A DNA stretch of 64,000 bases, taken from the NCBI RefSeq assembly GCF_003259375.1, contig NZ_QLLN01000004.1:186001-250000 (forward strand). Reading direction: 5' to 3'. The notes below the pieces were generated by a model that worked only from the letters and a program-made list of their open reading frames with translations, was not told the origin of the DNA and did no database searches. Shown here piece after piece: positions 8,023-17,431 of the stretch (positions are counted from its first letter, which is position 1; each line of letters begins with the position of its first letter). Source of the DNA: Arenibacter echinorum (lineage in GTDB: Bacteria > Bacteroidota > Bacteroidia > Flavobacteriales > Flavobacteriaceae). Position numbers and translations under genes: made by a program.

Positions 8023-10677
8023 TTATTTCTGTTGCTCTAAATACGCCACCAAGGAAGCCATTTCTTCATAACTCAGGGCATTCACCAAACCAGAAGGCAT
8101 CATTGAAGTATCCAACTCCTTTCTTTCGGCGATGTCGGATTTTTTTAATTGGGTAGCAATACCTGCAATATTTCTTATGGTCAGGTCCGTGGCCGATTCC
8201 TGGGTTACAAAACCAACATAATTATCCCCTCCTTTTGTCTGTATCTGTACCGTTGAAAATCCTTGGGAAATGGAGGCATTGGGCTTCAAGATAGACTCAG
8301 CGATCTGTTCCCTGTTCATAATAGAACCTATTTGACCCATAAACGGACCTTTCATTACTTCCCCAGAAGATACACTATGACAGGTAAAACAAGCTTGGGT
8401 CTTGAAAATTTCCTTTCCTTTTTCAGGATCACCCTTTATGCTTTTCAAAGCGATCATGATATCCTCAATGGAAGCCTCCCCGATCTGTCCTTTTTTGTTT
8501 TTGATCTTTTCTAGGTCAACCGTTGGCATATCCTCTTTGGGAGCCGTAAAATCAACGGTGCCAAAATCATCGATCGCCAATCTGTACTTACTGTTTAATT
8601 CTGCGTAAAGTTCCTTTTCATCTTCCGAAGACTTTTCCCATTCCCCCATTAAAAATGAGCGTATCACAGGGGTGTAATCCCATTCTACAGTTTTATAATA
8701 CGGGCCATGGGTATCCGGGCGGGTGCTCCACCACCAAGAAGTATCATAGGGTGCTTCTTTATGATAAATACGTGCCAAGGTATTGACTATTTTATTCTTG
8801 AAAACGGCTTCTTCCGTATTTTCATAGGCCTTTATCATTCCATCAACAGCCTTGGGGCTATGCATATATCGCATTGCCCAAAGTGCCATATCCCTCTGAT
8901 CGGTACCTAAGGCACTGATGCAGGCGTCCACAGCATCTAATTTAACCAATGCCTTGACAGCCAAATGCGGTACAATAATTTCGGCATTAGGCCTGGCATG
9001 AGGCCCTTCAGTCCCCATTTCTGGAGCTGTAAATGAATTTGGAACTGGAATCTCCAGTAATTCATTGGCCGCTTCCTTCTTGCCCAATCTGCCCAAACCA
9101 ACAATAGCAGCCGCCTTTACCCTATCAGAGTCGGACTTCAATGCATTTAAAAATGGTTCTGTAGGTACTTTTTCTATTGTCCCCAAACGGTCCGACAAGG
9201 CCCTTAAGGCAAATTCTTGAACCTGTGGGTCTTCAGTTAATGAAACCAAACGATCAATTCCGCCTTCCCCCGCCAATTGGGCAAAAGTGAATATGGCAGT
9301 GGCGCGTACCTCCAGTGGCAAAGAGCTGTCTTGGGCCAATTCCCAAACATTATCGCCCCCTTTCCCTCTTTTTATCAATTCATACTGGGCACTTAAACGA
9401 GCCTTGGCATTACCTGCCTTTAGAAGATCCACCAAACTACCTGTCCAGTAGAAATCCTGTGGATTGTGAAATGGCTCATAATTATAGTTTTCAGGTAAAA
9501 CCCTAACCACATAGCCTTTATCAGGACTTCCGGAATAGCCTGCACCATCCCAAGCAGAAAGATACATGGCACCGGCAGCATCCACATCCACATCGGTTAT
9601 CTGCGGCAACTGAATAAACTCTTCCTCATCCTGTATAAAACTGGCCTTGTTTTCAGTAAGCCTGTGAAAATATAGATAGCTTCTGCCCCAATCGGCCATC
9701 ATGGGAACATTGTTGTATTTTTCCGGCCAGCGGTTATCGTTCATATAAAGGGACCCTGTTCCGGAGCCACCTCCAACATCCACTAAGGCAGGAAGGATCT
9801 CTTCCGTAAAATGCTTGAATAGGACAGGATATCCATATTCCCCTGATTGTATCTGATGAATAAATCTAATGTTCCAGCCCCCACCATCATTGGTATTGCC
9901 CCTGGTGTAAATATTCATAAAAGGGTCAATGGCAACGTCGTAAATATTCCTCAACCCATGGGTATACACTTCCATTTCAGTTCCGTCCGGACGTACGCGC
10001 AGGACACCACCGCCCAACATGGTCAATTGTGTTCCATCACGATCTGTGGCATTGTGAAAACCGAAGTCGCCCACGGCAATATATATCCACCCGTCTATAC
10101 CCATCTGAATGCCATTGGTAGCATGATCTGTTCCTCTATCTGCTAGGTATTTGGAATTACTCAAATTCTTTATTAAAACCTTGGCAGGACCGTCGGCCAC
10201 TCCATCCTTGTCCTTATCTTCAAATACCACCAAGTCCATATTAAAAGCTTTTCCCGTTTCGGGCGAAAAAGTAGTATGCAAAACAAATACTTCATCCCCA
10301 ATGGCCAAAATACCCCGAGGGTTATCTACCTGTGCAAATTCCGTATAGGAATCCATTATTCCATCGTGATTACAATCTACCAAACGTTTTATAAACCCTT
10401 TGTTCATCTCCTTCCCAAGGGAACCCATCATGTCTACCCCAACAAAGACCTCTCCGGTAGCAGCTACAGACATACAGGCAGGACTTGGCGTTAATTCAGG
10501 ACCTGAAAACCCAGTAATATTCAAATCTTCGGGCCAATTAAGGACCTGGGCCAAAGAATCGCTGGAAGGATAATTTATTGCCTCAGTACTTGGGGTACAC
10601 GGGACCTCCCCATGCTTACAACTAAAAAATATAAAACTTGAAAATAAAATAAATCCTGCCTTTTTAAACATAATCAT
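8023..10677 (-). CDS. Exported PVC-type dehydrogenase with C-terminal cytochrome c
   Basis: 884 residues. A lipoprotein signal (FILFSSFIFFSCKHG) predicts an anchored periplasmic or surface protein. The N-terminal half (about 50-420) is a beta-propeller like soluble sugar dehydrogenases and membrane-bound PVC-type dehydrogenases, with calcium-like loops (DCNHDGIMD, DKDKDGVAD). About 430-640 contains HEAT-like repeats. The C-terminus is a haem-binding domain with C763-FTC-H767 and a late MMPSG, a possible distal methionine ligand. The likely role is oxidation of a sugar or alcohol with electrons passed to a cytochrome chain; the substrate is unknown. It lies reversed between ccoI and ccoS, so its electrons could feed the cbb3 oxidase, but that is inference from position. 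Confidence 0.78.
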   Translation of the reverse strand: MIMFKKAGFILFSSFIFFSCKHGEVPCTPSTEAINYPSSDSLAQVLNWPEDLNITGFSGPELTPSPACMSVAATGEVFVGVDMMGSLGKEMNKGFIKRLVDCNHDGIMDSYTEFAQVDNPRGILAIGDEVFVLHTTFSPETGKAFNMDLVVFEDKDKDGVADGPAKVLIKNLSNSKYLADRGTDHATNGIQMGIDGWIYIAVGDFGFHNATDRDGTQLTMLGGGVLRVRPDGTEMEVYTHGLRNIYDVAIDPFMNIYTRGNTNDGGGWNIRFIHQIQSGEYGYPVLFKHFTEEILPALVDVGGGSGTGSLYMNDNRWPEKYNNVPMMADWGRSYLYFHRLTENKASFIQDEEEFIQLPQITDVDVDAAGAMYLSAWDGAGYSGSPDKGYVVRVLPENYNYEPFHNPQDFYWTGSLVDLLKAGNAKARLSAQYELIKRGKGGDNVWELAQDSSLPLEVRATAIFTFAQLAGEGGIDRLVSLTEDPQVQEFALRALSDRLGTIEKVPTEPFLNALKSDSDRVKAAAIVGLGRLGKKEAANELLEIPVPNSFTAPEMGTEGPHARPNAEIIVPHLAVKALVKLDAVDACISALGTDQRDMALWAMRYMHSPKAVDGMIKAYENTEEAVFKNKIVNTLARIYHKEAPYDTSWWWSTRPDTHGPYYKTVEWDYTPVIRSFLMGEWEKSSEDEKELYAELNSKYRLAIDDFGTVDFTAPKEDMPTVDLEKIKNKKGQIGEASIEDIMIALKSIKGDPEKGKEIFKTQACFTCHSVSSGEVMKGPFMGQIGSIMNREQIAESILKPNASISQGFSTVQIQTKGGDNYVGFVTQESATDLTIRNIAGIATQLKKSDIAERKELDTSMMPSGLVNALSYEEMASLVAYLEQQK

Positions 10678-11044
10678 TTCCGTTAAAATTTGTAATTACA
10701 CCCTAGGGTAGAAAAACCAGTAAAGGTTTACCGGATTTTCAACAAAGTAGCGGCAAAACTAAAAATCTTTCCCATAAATCCATGATTAAATTGAATTATT
10801 ACGGGCAGGGGAACATTATTTTAGATGAATCCCCATTATAAAAGTTATGCCCAATCTCAAATGAAACCTTTAATTTTTTAAAGATTCCATAGAGGATATC
10901 ACATTAAAAATCAGGATATTTGAAAGGAGGGCAATTTAAAAATGTATTTGGGGAAAAGAACTTGTAATATTTTATCAAAAGCTGATAAATGTCATATTAT
11001 TCCATAACCCCCATGTTTAGTTTTACGCCTTAATTCAGATAGGT
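10678..11044. other. Divergent intergenic region upstream of ccoS
   Basis: 367 bases between the dehydrogenase and ccoS, AT-rich. The right end holds the Fnr-type promoter described separately. I see no clear promoter for the dehydrogenase in the left part. Confidence 0.5.
10983..11025 (+). promoter_or_regulatory. Fnr-type box and promoter of the ccoS-ccoN-ccoQ-ccoP operon
   Basis: TGATAAATGTCA at 10983-10994, followed by TAGTTTTA at 11018-11025. The spacing from palindrome centre to the first base of the element is 29.5. The 20 bases centred here, read in reverse, repeat those upstream of uspA. The ccoS start codon follows 19 bases later. Confidence 0.78.
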
Positions 11045-11251
11045 ATGAGTGTAATTTATTTATTGCTGGCATTGAGTATTGTTATAGCCGTCATCTTTTT
11101 TGCGGCTTTTATTATTGCTACCAAGAATGGTCAATATGATGATTCCTATACCCCATCCGTTCGTATGCTCTTTGAGGATGAGCTTGTAAAAAGTTCTTCC
11201 GAGAAGACCGAAGAAATATCTAACCAAAAAAGTGAAAGTCAAAAATTGTAA
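11045..11251 (+). CDS. ccoS: cbb3 oxidase maturation protein CcoS
   Basis: 68 residues with a single N-terminal membrane helix (about 3-26) followed by an ATKNGQYDDSYTPSVRML segment, the short hallmark of CcoS in this phylum. CcoS is needed to insert cofactors into CcoN. It is the first gene of the operon and is followed by ccoN after two bases, which implies translational coupling. Confidence 0.9.
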   Translation: MSVIYLLLALSIVIAVIFFAAFIIATKNGQYDDSYTPSVRMLFEDELVKSSSEKTEEISNQKSESQKL

Positions 11252-11253
11252 TT

Positions 11254-13455
11254 ATGGAAGTACAACAGTTTTATTACGATAACAAAATCGTAAAAAAATT
11301 CCTTTATGCAACTATGTTTTGGGGAATTGTAGGAATGACAGTGGGCCTTATGCTGGCGTTTATGTTTATGTTCCCAAATTATACCGATGGGATATCGTGG
11401 TTGAGTTTTGGCCGTTTAAGGCCCTTACACACCAACGCGGTTATTTTTGCCTTTGTGGGAAATGCCATTTTTGCGGGCGTTTATTATTCTACCCAGCGTT
11501 TGTTAAAAGCGAGAATGTACAGCGATGCACTAAGTAAATTTAATTTCTGGGGATGGCAAGCTATCATAGTAGCAGCAGCAATTACCCTGCCCTTGGGCTA
11601 CTCATCATCCAAAGAATATGCAGAGCTGGAATGGCCTATAGATTTAGCCATTGCGGTGGTCTGGGTAGCCTTTGGCTGGAACCTTATCGGGACAATGCTA
11701 AAGAGAAGACAACGTCATTTATACGTGGCTATTTGGTTTTATCTGGCAACCTTTGTAACAGTTGCAGTACTTCATATCTTTAATAGTCTTGCCCTTCCCG
11801 TTAGTGCCTTCAAAAGTTATTCTGTATATGCAGGCGTACAGGATGCCTTGGTGCAATGGTGGTACGGACACAATGCCGTAGCATTCTTCCTCACCACACC
11901 TTTCTTAGGATTAATGTACTACTTTGTGCCCAAAGCGGCCAATAGGCCTGTATATTCCTACAGACTATCCATTGTACATTTTTGGTCCTTGATATTTATT
12001 TACATCTGGGCCGGACCTCACCACTTATTATATTCTACCTTACCTGAATGGGCCCAAAATTTAGGGGTCGCCTTTTCTATAATGCTGATCGCACCATCTT
12101 GGGGAGGTATGATCAATGGACTACTGACTTTGCGTGGAGCCTGGGATAAGGTAAGAACAGACCCGGTTTTGAAGTTTATGGTGGTTGCCATTACAGGATA
12201 CGGTATGGCCACTTTTGAAGGACCCATGCTTTCCCTTAAAAATGTAAATGCCATAGCGCATTTTAGCGATTGGATTATTGCACACGTGCACGTCGGAGCC
12301 TTGGCCTGGAACGGATTCCTGACTTTCGGGATGATCTACTGGATGGTTCCAAAAATGTTCAAGACCAGATTGCACTCAATACCCATGGCCAATTTTCATT
12401 TCTGGATAGGTACCTTAGGAATAATACTTTATGCCCTTCCAATGTATGTTGCCGGTTTTACCCAAGCCTTAATGTGGAAAGAATTTAACCCGGACGGAAC
12501 CTTGGCCTACGGTAACTTTTTGGAGACCGTAAATGAAATTATTCCAATGTACTGGATGAGGGCCATTGGTGGCACCATGTATATTATTGGGGCAATTGTT
12601 ATGATCTACAACGTAGTTGTTACCATTAAGCAGGGCACAAAGGTAGAGGATGAATTGGCAGAGGCGGCAGCATTGACTACCGTATCCAAGAAAAGAACCG
12701 CTGGAGAAACTTTCCACACTTGGTTGGAGCGTAAGCCAATTCAATTGACCATTTTGGCTACCATTGCCATTTTAATAGGAGGGATAATCCAAATTGTCCC
12801 CACTATTCTGGTGAAGTCGAACATTCCAACAATTACCAGTGTTAAGCCTTATACCCCTCTGGAATTGGAAGGTAGGGATTTGTATATAAGGGAAGGCTGT
12901 GTTGGCTGTCACTCCCAAATGGTAAGGCCTTTCAGAAGCGAGGTTGAACGTTATGGCGAGTACTCCAAAGCAGGTGAGTATGTGTACGACCACCCTTTCC
13001 TTTGGGGAAGCAAGCGTACCGGGCCCGATCTTTTAAGGGTAGGTGGCAAATATTCGGACAACTGGCACTTGAACCATATGTATGACCCACAAAGTACCTC
13101 TTCCGGATCTATTATGCCTTCTTATTCATGGTTGGTGCGCAATAAACACGACAGAGGTAATATTCAGACCAAAATGGAAACCATGGTTACCCTGGGAGTA
13201 CCATATTCCGATGAGGAGATTGCAAATGCCGAACAATCTATGAACGAGCAAGCTACCAAAATAGAAAAAAATCTATACTCAGATCCGGATTTTGCCAAAG
13301 GGTATGAAGAGGACAAAAAATATGCCGCTGAAAACGGGGAAGAATTCATAGAAATGAAGGATAGGGAAATTGTAGCTATGATAGCCTATCTACAACGTCT
13401 GGGTACAGATATAAAAATTAAGGAAACGGACGAAATAATTTCACAAAACAAATAA
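11254..13455 (+). CDS. ccoN: Fused cbb3-type cytochrome oxidase subunits I and II (CcoN-CcoO)
   Basis: 733 residues. Residues 1 to about 480 are CcoN, with many membrane helices and conserved histidines in HTNAVIFAF, WWYGHNAVAFF, GPHHLLYSTL and IIAHVHVGALAW, which bind haem b, haem b3 and CuB. From about 490 another helix leads into a CcoO cytochrome c domain with C549-VGC-H553 followed by SQMVRPF. The fusion of CcoN and CcoO is characteristic of Bacteroidota. The enzyme is the high-affinity terminal oxidase that reduces oxygen to water and pumps protons. The chain ends in a charged soluble tail. Confidence 0.95.
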   Translation: MEVQQFYYDNKIVKKFLYATMFWGIVGMTVGLMLAFMFMFPNYTDGISWLSFGRLRPLHTNAVIFAFVGNAIFAGVYYSTQRLLKARMYSDALSKFNFWGWQAIIVAAAITLPLGYSSSKEYAELEWPIDLAIAVVWVAFGWNLIGTMLKRRQRHLYVAIWFYLATFVTVAVLHIFNSLALPVSAFKSYSVYAGVQDALVQWWYGHNAVAFFLTTPFLGLMYYFVPKAANRPVYSYRLSIVHFWSLIFIYIWAGPHHLLYSTLPEWAQNLGVAFSIMLIAPSWGGMINGLLTLRGAWDKVRTDPVLKFMVVAITGYGMATFEGPMLSLKNVNAIAHFSDWIIAHVHVGALAWNGFLTFGMIYWMVPKMFKTRLHSIPMANFHFWIGTLGIILYALPMYVAGFTQALMWKEFNPDGTLAYGNFLETVNEIIPMYWMRAIGGTMYIIGAIVMIYNVVVTIKQGTKVEDELAEAAALTTVSKKRTAGETFHTWLERKPIQLTILATIAILIGGIIQIVPTILVKSNIPTITSVKPYTPLELEGRDLYIREGCVGCHSQMVRPFRSEVERYGEYSKAGEYVYDHPFLWGSKRTGPDLLRVGGKYSDNWHLNHMYDPQSTSSGSIMPSYSWLVRNKHDRGNIQTKMETMVTLGVPYSDEEIANAEQSMNEQATKIEKNLYSDPDFAKGYEEDKKYAAENGEEFIEMKDREIVAMIAYLQRLGTDIKIKETDEIISQNK

Positions 13456-13458
13456 GTC

Positions 13459-13653
13459 ATGCTAAAATTCGTAAAAGGTTATATGGAAAGCATAGATGGC
13501 GTTGCCACCTATCCCATGATATCACTGTTAATCTTCTTTTTGTTTTTTACCATTCTTTTCTGGTGGGTCTTTACCGCCTCTAAAGAACATATCAAGGAAG
13601 TTAGCGAAATACCATTAGAAACAGAAAACCAACCTAAAGAAGAATCGTTATGA
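13459..13653 (+). CDS. ccoQ: CcoQ/FixQ-like small subunit of cbb3 oxidase
   Basis: 64 residues with one membrane helix (about 20-42, LLIFFLFFTILFWWVF) and a charged C-terminal tail, the build of CcoQ, which stabilises the oxidase complex. It sits between ccoN and ccoP. Its stop overlaps the ccoP start in an ATGA arrangement. Confidence 0.82.
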   Translation: MLKFVKGYMESIDGVATYPMISLLIFFLFFTILFWWVFTASKEHIKEVSEIPLETENQPKEESL

Positions 13654-14528
13654 GAAATATGTCACCTTGGTGGATAAGAGTCCCCTTAATCTTTTTCCTA
13701 ATCTTCGGATTGATGGAGTATTTTATTGACTCCGGGGACAAACCCGCATTTATTGAATATCCTATCACCCTCATGTTTATGTTGATGGTGTTGTTCATAT
13801 TGGTGGGTATTGAATTGATCCTAAAATCGGTGGAAAATGTAATGTTCCAAACCTTATCCCCTGAAGCGCAAAAGCGATATTTGGAATCCAAATCCAAGCA
13901 ATGGGAGTGGAAATGGGGCAAAGCCTTCTGGAAGAAAATTACCGGAAACAAACCTGTTGAGGAAGAAAAGGAAATTATCCTGGACCACAATTATGACGGA
14001 ATCCGTGAATTGGACAACAATCTTCCGCCTTGGTGGGTGTATATGTTCTATGCCACCATTATTTTTGGAGTGGTTTATTTGGCCCGTTTCCACGTCTTTA
14101 ACGACTATACCCAAGACATGGAATACGAACAGGAAGTGGCGCAGGCCCAGATTGCAATTGAAGAGTATAAAAAGACCGCAAAAGGTTTGGTTGACGCCAA
14201 TACGGTGGAACTATTGACTGAAGCCTCCGATATTAAGGCTGGTGGGGCCCTATACGGCGCCAATTGTGTAGCTTGCCATATGCCGGACGGCGGTGGTGGT
14301 ATTGGACCAAATCTAACCGACGAATATTGGATTTTGGGAGGCGGTGTGAAAAACGTTTTCCATACCATTTCCGAAGGCGGAAGGGACGGAAAGGGCATGA
14401 TAGCGTGGAAACAGACTCTTAAACCAGCCGAAATAGCCCAGGTAGCCAGTTATATCCTCTCGGAAATAAACGGCAAGACACCTGCCAATCCAAAGGCCGC
14501 AGAAGGTGAAATCTGGACTGGAGAGTAA
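13650..14528 (+). CDS. ccoP: cbb3 oxidase subunit III CcoP, single-haem form
   Basis: 292 residues. An N-terminal part has two hydrophobic segments (about 8-27 and 32-53) and a charged linker. The CcoP anchor signature then appears (DHNYDGIRELDNNLPPWW) with a helix at about 130-150. The C-terminal cytochrome c domain has one CXXCH, C206-VAC-H210. Proteobacterial CcoP usually has two haem c domains; only one is present here. The subunit delivers electrons to CcoO. The gene overlaps ccoQ by 4 bases. Confidence 0.9.
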   Translation: MRNMSPWWIRVPLIFFLIFGLMEYFIDSGDKPAFIEYPITLMFMLMVLFILVGIELILKSVENVMFQTLSPEAQKRYLESKSKQWEWKWGKAFWKKITGNKPVEEEKEIILDHNYDGIRELDNNLPPWWVYMFYATIIFGVVYLARFHVFNDYTQDMEYEQEVAQAQIAIEEYKKTAKGLVDANTVELLTEASDIKAGGALYGANCVACHMPDGGGGIGPNLTDEYWILGGGVKNVFHTISEGGRDGKGMIAWKQTLKPAEIAQVASYILSEINGKTPANPKAAEGEIWTGE

Positions 14529-14594
14529 ACACTTAAAATATTATTAGGCACATTTTTACGCTTACGATTAATTACAATAAAGTAGAAAAAAGAA

Positions 14595-16013
14595 ATGGCA
14601 CAGGACCAGGACAATTTTAGGGATTCCATAGGAACAATAAATGAGGACGGGAAAAGGGCTTGGATATATCCAAAAAAGCCTAGTGGCAAGTTTTATGAAT
14701 ATCGCAAGTATGTGAGTTATGTGCTTTTGGCATTTCTTTTTCTAGCTCCCTTTGTAAAAGTGAACGGCAACCAGTTCCTAATGTTCAATGTACTGGAAAG
14801 GCGTTTCAATATTTTTGGGTTTCCTTTTTGGCCACAGGATTTTCATCTCTTTGTAATTTCGATGATCATCGGGGTAATATTCATAGCCTTATTTACAGTT
14901 GCTTTTGGCCGTATTTTTTGTGGCTGGATGTGCCCACAGACAATCTTCATGGAAATGGTATTCAGAAGGATCGAATTTTGGATCGATGGTGACCGAGGAG
15001 CCCAAATACGGCTTAGCAAGCAGCCTTGGAACGCGGAGAAAATAAGGAAACGTGCCCTTAAACTGATTATTTTTTTCATTATCTCCTTTTTAATAGCCAA
15101 TGTATTCCTAGCCTATTTAATTGGAAGTGACCGATTGATTGAATATATCACCGATGGCCCGTTACAACATGTAAGTACCCTGGTATCACTTTTAATTTTT
15201 ACTGCGGTATTCTATTTTGTGTTTGCCTGGTTCAGGGAACAAGTATGTATCATAGCCTGCCCCTACGGACGTATGCAAGGCGTACTTCTGGACAATAAGT
15301 CTATTGTAGTGGCCTACGACCATAAACGTGGAGAGGCTGAAAACGGAAGAAAAAAGTTTAGAAAAGGAGAGGATAGGGCTGCCTTGGGACATGGTGACTG
15401 TATTGATTGTTTTCAATGCGTAAACGTCTGCCCTACAGGTATAGACATCAGAAACGGGACCCAATTGGAATGTGTTAACTGTACGGCTTGTATTGACGAA
15501 TGCGACACCATAATGGAAAAGGTAAACCTGCCCAAAGGACTTATCCGTTATGCCAGTGAAGACAATATCGAGAAAAAGTCCAAGTTCAAGTTTACACCAA
15601 GACTAAAAGGCTACACCGCCGTTCTTGTTATTCTTACAGGAATTTTGATCGGAATGCTGTTTTTAAGAAATGAAGTGGAAGCAAATATCCTTAGACTTCC
15701 AGGACAACTTTACGAACATAAGGAAGACAATATTATCAGCAACGTTTACACGTATAAATTGGTAAACAAAACCACCAAGGATATTCCGGACGTAAGCTTT
15801 AAGCTGATGTCTCACAAAGGAACCATCAACCTGGTTAGACATCAACTTTTTAAGGTACCTGCACAGGGATTGGCGGAAGGCACCCTATTTGTAGAAATAA
15901 ACAATTCGGCTTTGGAAGGTGACAAGAACAAATTGAGTATTGGAGTCTATAGTGGGGATAAATTAATTGAAACGGCAACGGCCAGATTCTTAGCTCCTAG
16001 AAGCTATAAGTAA
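14595..16013 (+). CDS. ccoG: Cytochrome c oxidase accessory protein CcoG (FixG)
   Basis: 472 residues: about five membrane helices and ferredoxin-type clusters. GRIFCGWMCPQTIFMEM is typical of the NapH/CcoG family. The paired cluster motifs CIDCFQCVNVCPTG and CVNCTACIDEC lie near residues 270-310, and a periplasmic Ig-like C-terminal domain follows. CcoG is reported to reduce Cu(II) during cbb3 copper delivery. It follows ccoP by 66 bases, without a new Fnr box, so it is probably read from the ccoS promoter. Confidence 0.93.
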   Translation: MAQDQDNFRDSIGTINEDGKRAWIYPKKPSGKFYEYRKYVSYVLLAFLFLAPFVKVNGNQFLMFNVLERRFNIFGFPFWPQDFHLFVISMIIGVIFIALFTVAFGRIFCGWMCPQTIFMEMVFRRIEFWIDGDRGAQIRLSKQPWNAEKIRKRALKLIIFFIISFLIANVFLAYLIGSDRLIEYITDGPLQHVSTLVSLLIFTAVFYFVFAWFREQVCIIACPYGRMQGVLLDNKSIVVAYDHKRGEAENGRKKFRKGEDRAALGHGDCIDCFQCVNVCPTGIDIRNGTQLECVNCTACIDECDTIMEKVNLPKGLIRYASEDNIEKKSKFKFTPRLKGYTAVLVILTGILIGMLFLRNEVEANILRLPGQLYEHKEDNIISNVYTYKLVNKTTKDIPDVSFKLMSHKGTINLVRHQLFKVPAQGLAEGTLFVEINNSALEGDKNKLSIGVYSGDKLIETATARFLAPRSYK

Positions 16014-16092
16014 ATTAAAAAGGGTAGGTTAAAAACCTAAAAAACGAATAGATTTTCCTGTCAATAGGAAATCGAAACTAAAAGGAAAAGCC

Positions 16093-16551
16093 ATGAAAAT
16101 TAATTGGGGAACCGGAATTGTACTAGCCTTCATAGGGTTTATAAGTTTTATACTCTTTTTTGTAGTTCGCATGAGTATGGACAATAAGGCCAATCACGAT
16201 TTGGTAATCGAGAATTACTATGGGGCAGAATTGGGATATCAAAAAGAAATTGATGCACAAAATAATTCACGCGCCAAAGAAGTTGACCTTACAATGGAAA
16301 CAACCGATAAAGGTATAAAAGTGGTCTTCCCAAATAACCTGAATATAGAAGATATCAAAGGTACAGTGTCCCTTTACAGGCCATCTAACAAGCACTTGGA
16401 TTTTGACTTACCTATAAGTCTATCCCAAGACTATTTGCTCATACCTGACAATCGTTTGTTGGATGGTCGCTGGGACATTAAAGTATCCTGGGAATACAAT
16501 GATGAAGTCTATTTGTTTAAGAAAAAAATAACCTATCACCAAGTTAAATAA
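16093..16551 (+). CDS. ccoH: FixH/CcoH family cbb3 assembly protein
   Basis: 152 residues with one N-terminal membrane helix (about 5-27, GTGIVLAFIGFISFILFFVV) and a periplasmic FixH domain containing NYYGAELGYQKEIDAQ, the family signature. CcoH keeps CcoP attached to the CcoNO core during assembly. It lies 79 bases after ccoG on the same strand, followed by the TauE/SafE-like gene. Confidence 0.88.
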   Translation: MKINWGTGIVLAFIGFISFILFFVVRMSMDNKANHDLVIENYYGAELGYQKEIDAQNNSRAKEVDLTMETTDKGIKVVFPNNLNIEDIKGTVSLYRPSNKHLDFDLPISLSQDYLLIPDNRLLDGRWDIKVSWEYNDEVYLFKKKITYHQVK

Positions 16552-16588
16552 GGACTGTAAATATCACAAAGGTCAATACCTTTAAACT

Positions 16589-17290
16589 ATGTTGTTATCT
16601 GCCGTAATATTGGGTCTAATGGGAAGCTTCCACTGTGTTGGAATGTGCGGTCCTATTGCCTTTATGTTACCAGTAGACCATAACAAACCGGCCAAAAAAC
16701 TATTCCAGGTCTTTCTTTATCATATGGGCAGGCTTACCTCCTATAGCCTAATAGGTATCATTTTTGGATTTTTAGGCAAAGGACTTTATGTCTTTGGCCT
16801 ACAGCAAAGGCTTTCCATCATCATCGGAGTCCTGATGATCGTCATAATCCTAATTCCGTACAAAACTTTTAGCAAATACAATTTCTCCAAACCCATATAT
16901 TCTTTCTTGACCAAAATAAAAAGTCAACTTGGCAAGGAATTGCAAAAAAAGAGTCCGGACACCTTTCTCACCATTGGCTTTCTAAACGGATTACTGCCCT
17001 GTGGATTAGTTTATATGGCCCTTTTCGGGAGTATTGCGACCGCTAACCCGTGGCTTGGGGCACTGTTCATGGCCTTATTTGGACTAGGCACCATCCCTTT
17101 AATGACCACTGCCGTCTACTTTGGGAGTATGTTAAAAGGCTCGGCCAAAAAATCGGTGCAGAGATTGATCCCGGTATTCGTGATCCTTGTTGGATTACTG
17201 TTTATATTAAGAGGAATGGGACTAGGTATTCCCTATATTTCGCCCGAACCTGTCATGGAGGTTGTTGACAGCAATCTGGAATGCCACTAA
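16589..17290 (+). CDS. Sulfite-exporter TauE/SafE (DsbD-like) membrane protein of the cco cluster
   Basis: 233 residues with about six membrane helices and the motif GSFHCVGMCGP near the N-terminus, then GLLPCGLVYMAL. This is the short UreH/DsbD-2-like branch regularly found at the end of cbb3 operons. The cysteine pairs suggest metal or thiol handling, and a role in copper supply is often proposed, but the substrate is not known to me. It follows ccoH by 37 bases and is probably the last gene of the cco operon. Confidence 0.8.
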   Translation: MLLSAVILGLMGSFHCVGMCGPIAFMLPVDHNKPAKKLFQVFLYHMGRLTSYSLIGIIFGFLGKGLYVFGLQQRLSIIIGVLMIVIILIPYKTFSKYNFSKPIYSFLTKIKSQLGKELQKKSPDTFLTIGFLNGLLPCGLVYMALFGSIATANPWLGALFMALFGLGTIPLMTTAVYFGSMLKGSAKKSVQRLIPVFVILVGLLFILRGMGLGIPYISPEPVMEVVDSNLECH

Positions 17291-17431
17291 TAAGCCATTA
17301 CCCCATCATTTTAGACTTGTCGTATATATGAAATTAATGTAAATTTCAAGCATATTGGAAATCAGCTTTCGTAAGCATGCCCAATCGATTTTTAGCATAA
17401 TACATATTCACCCAACTACAAACATACTCCA

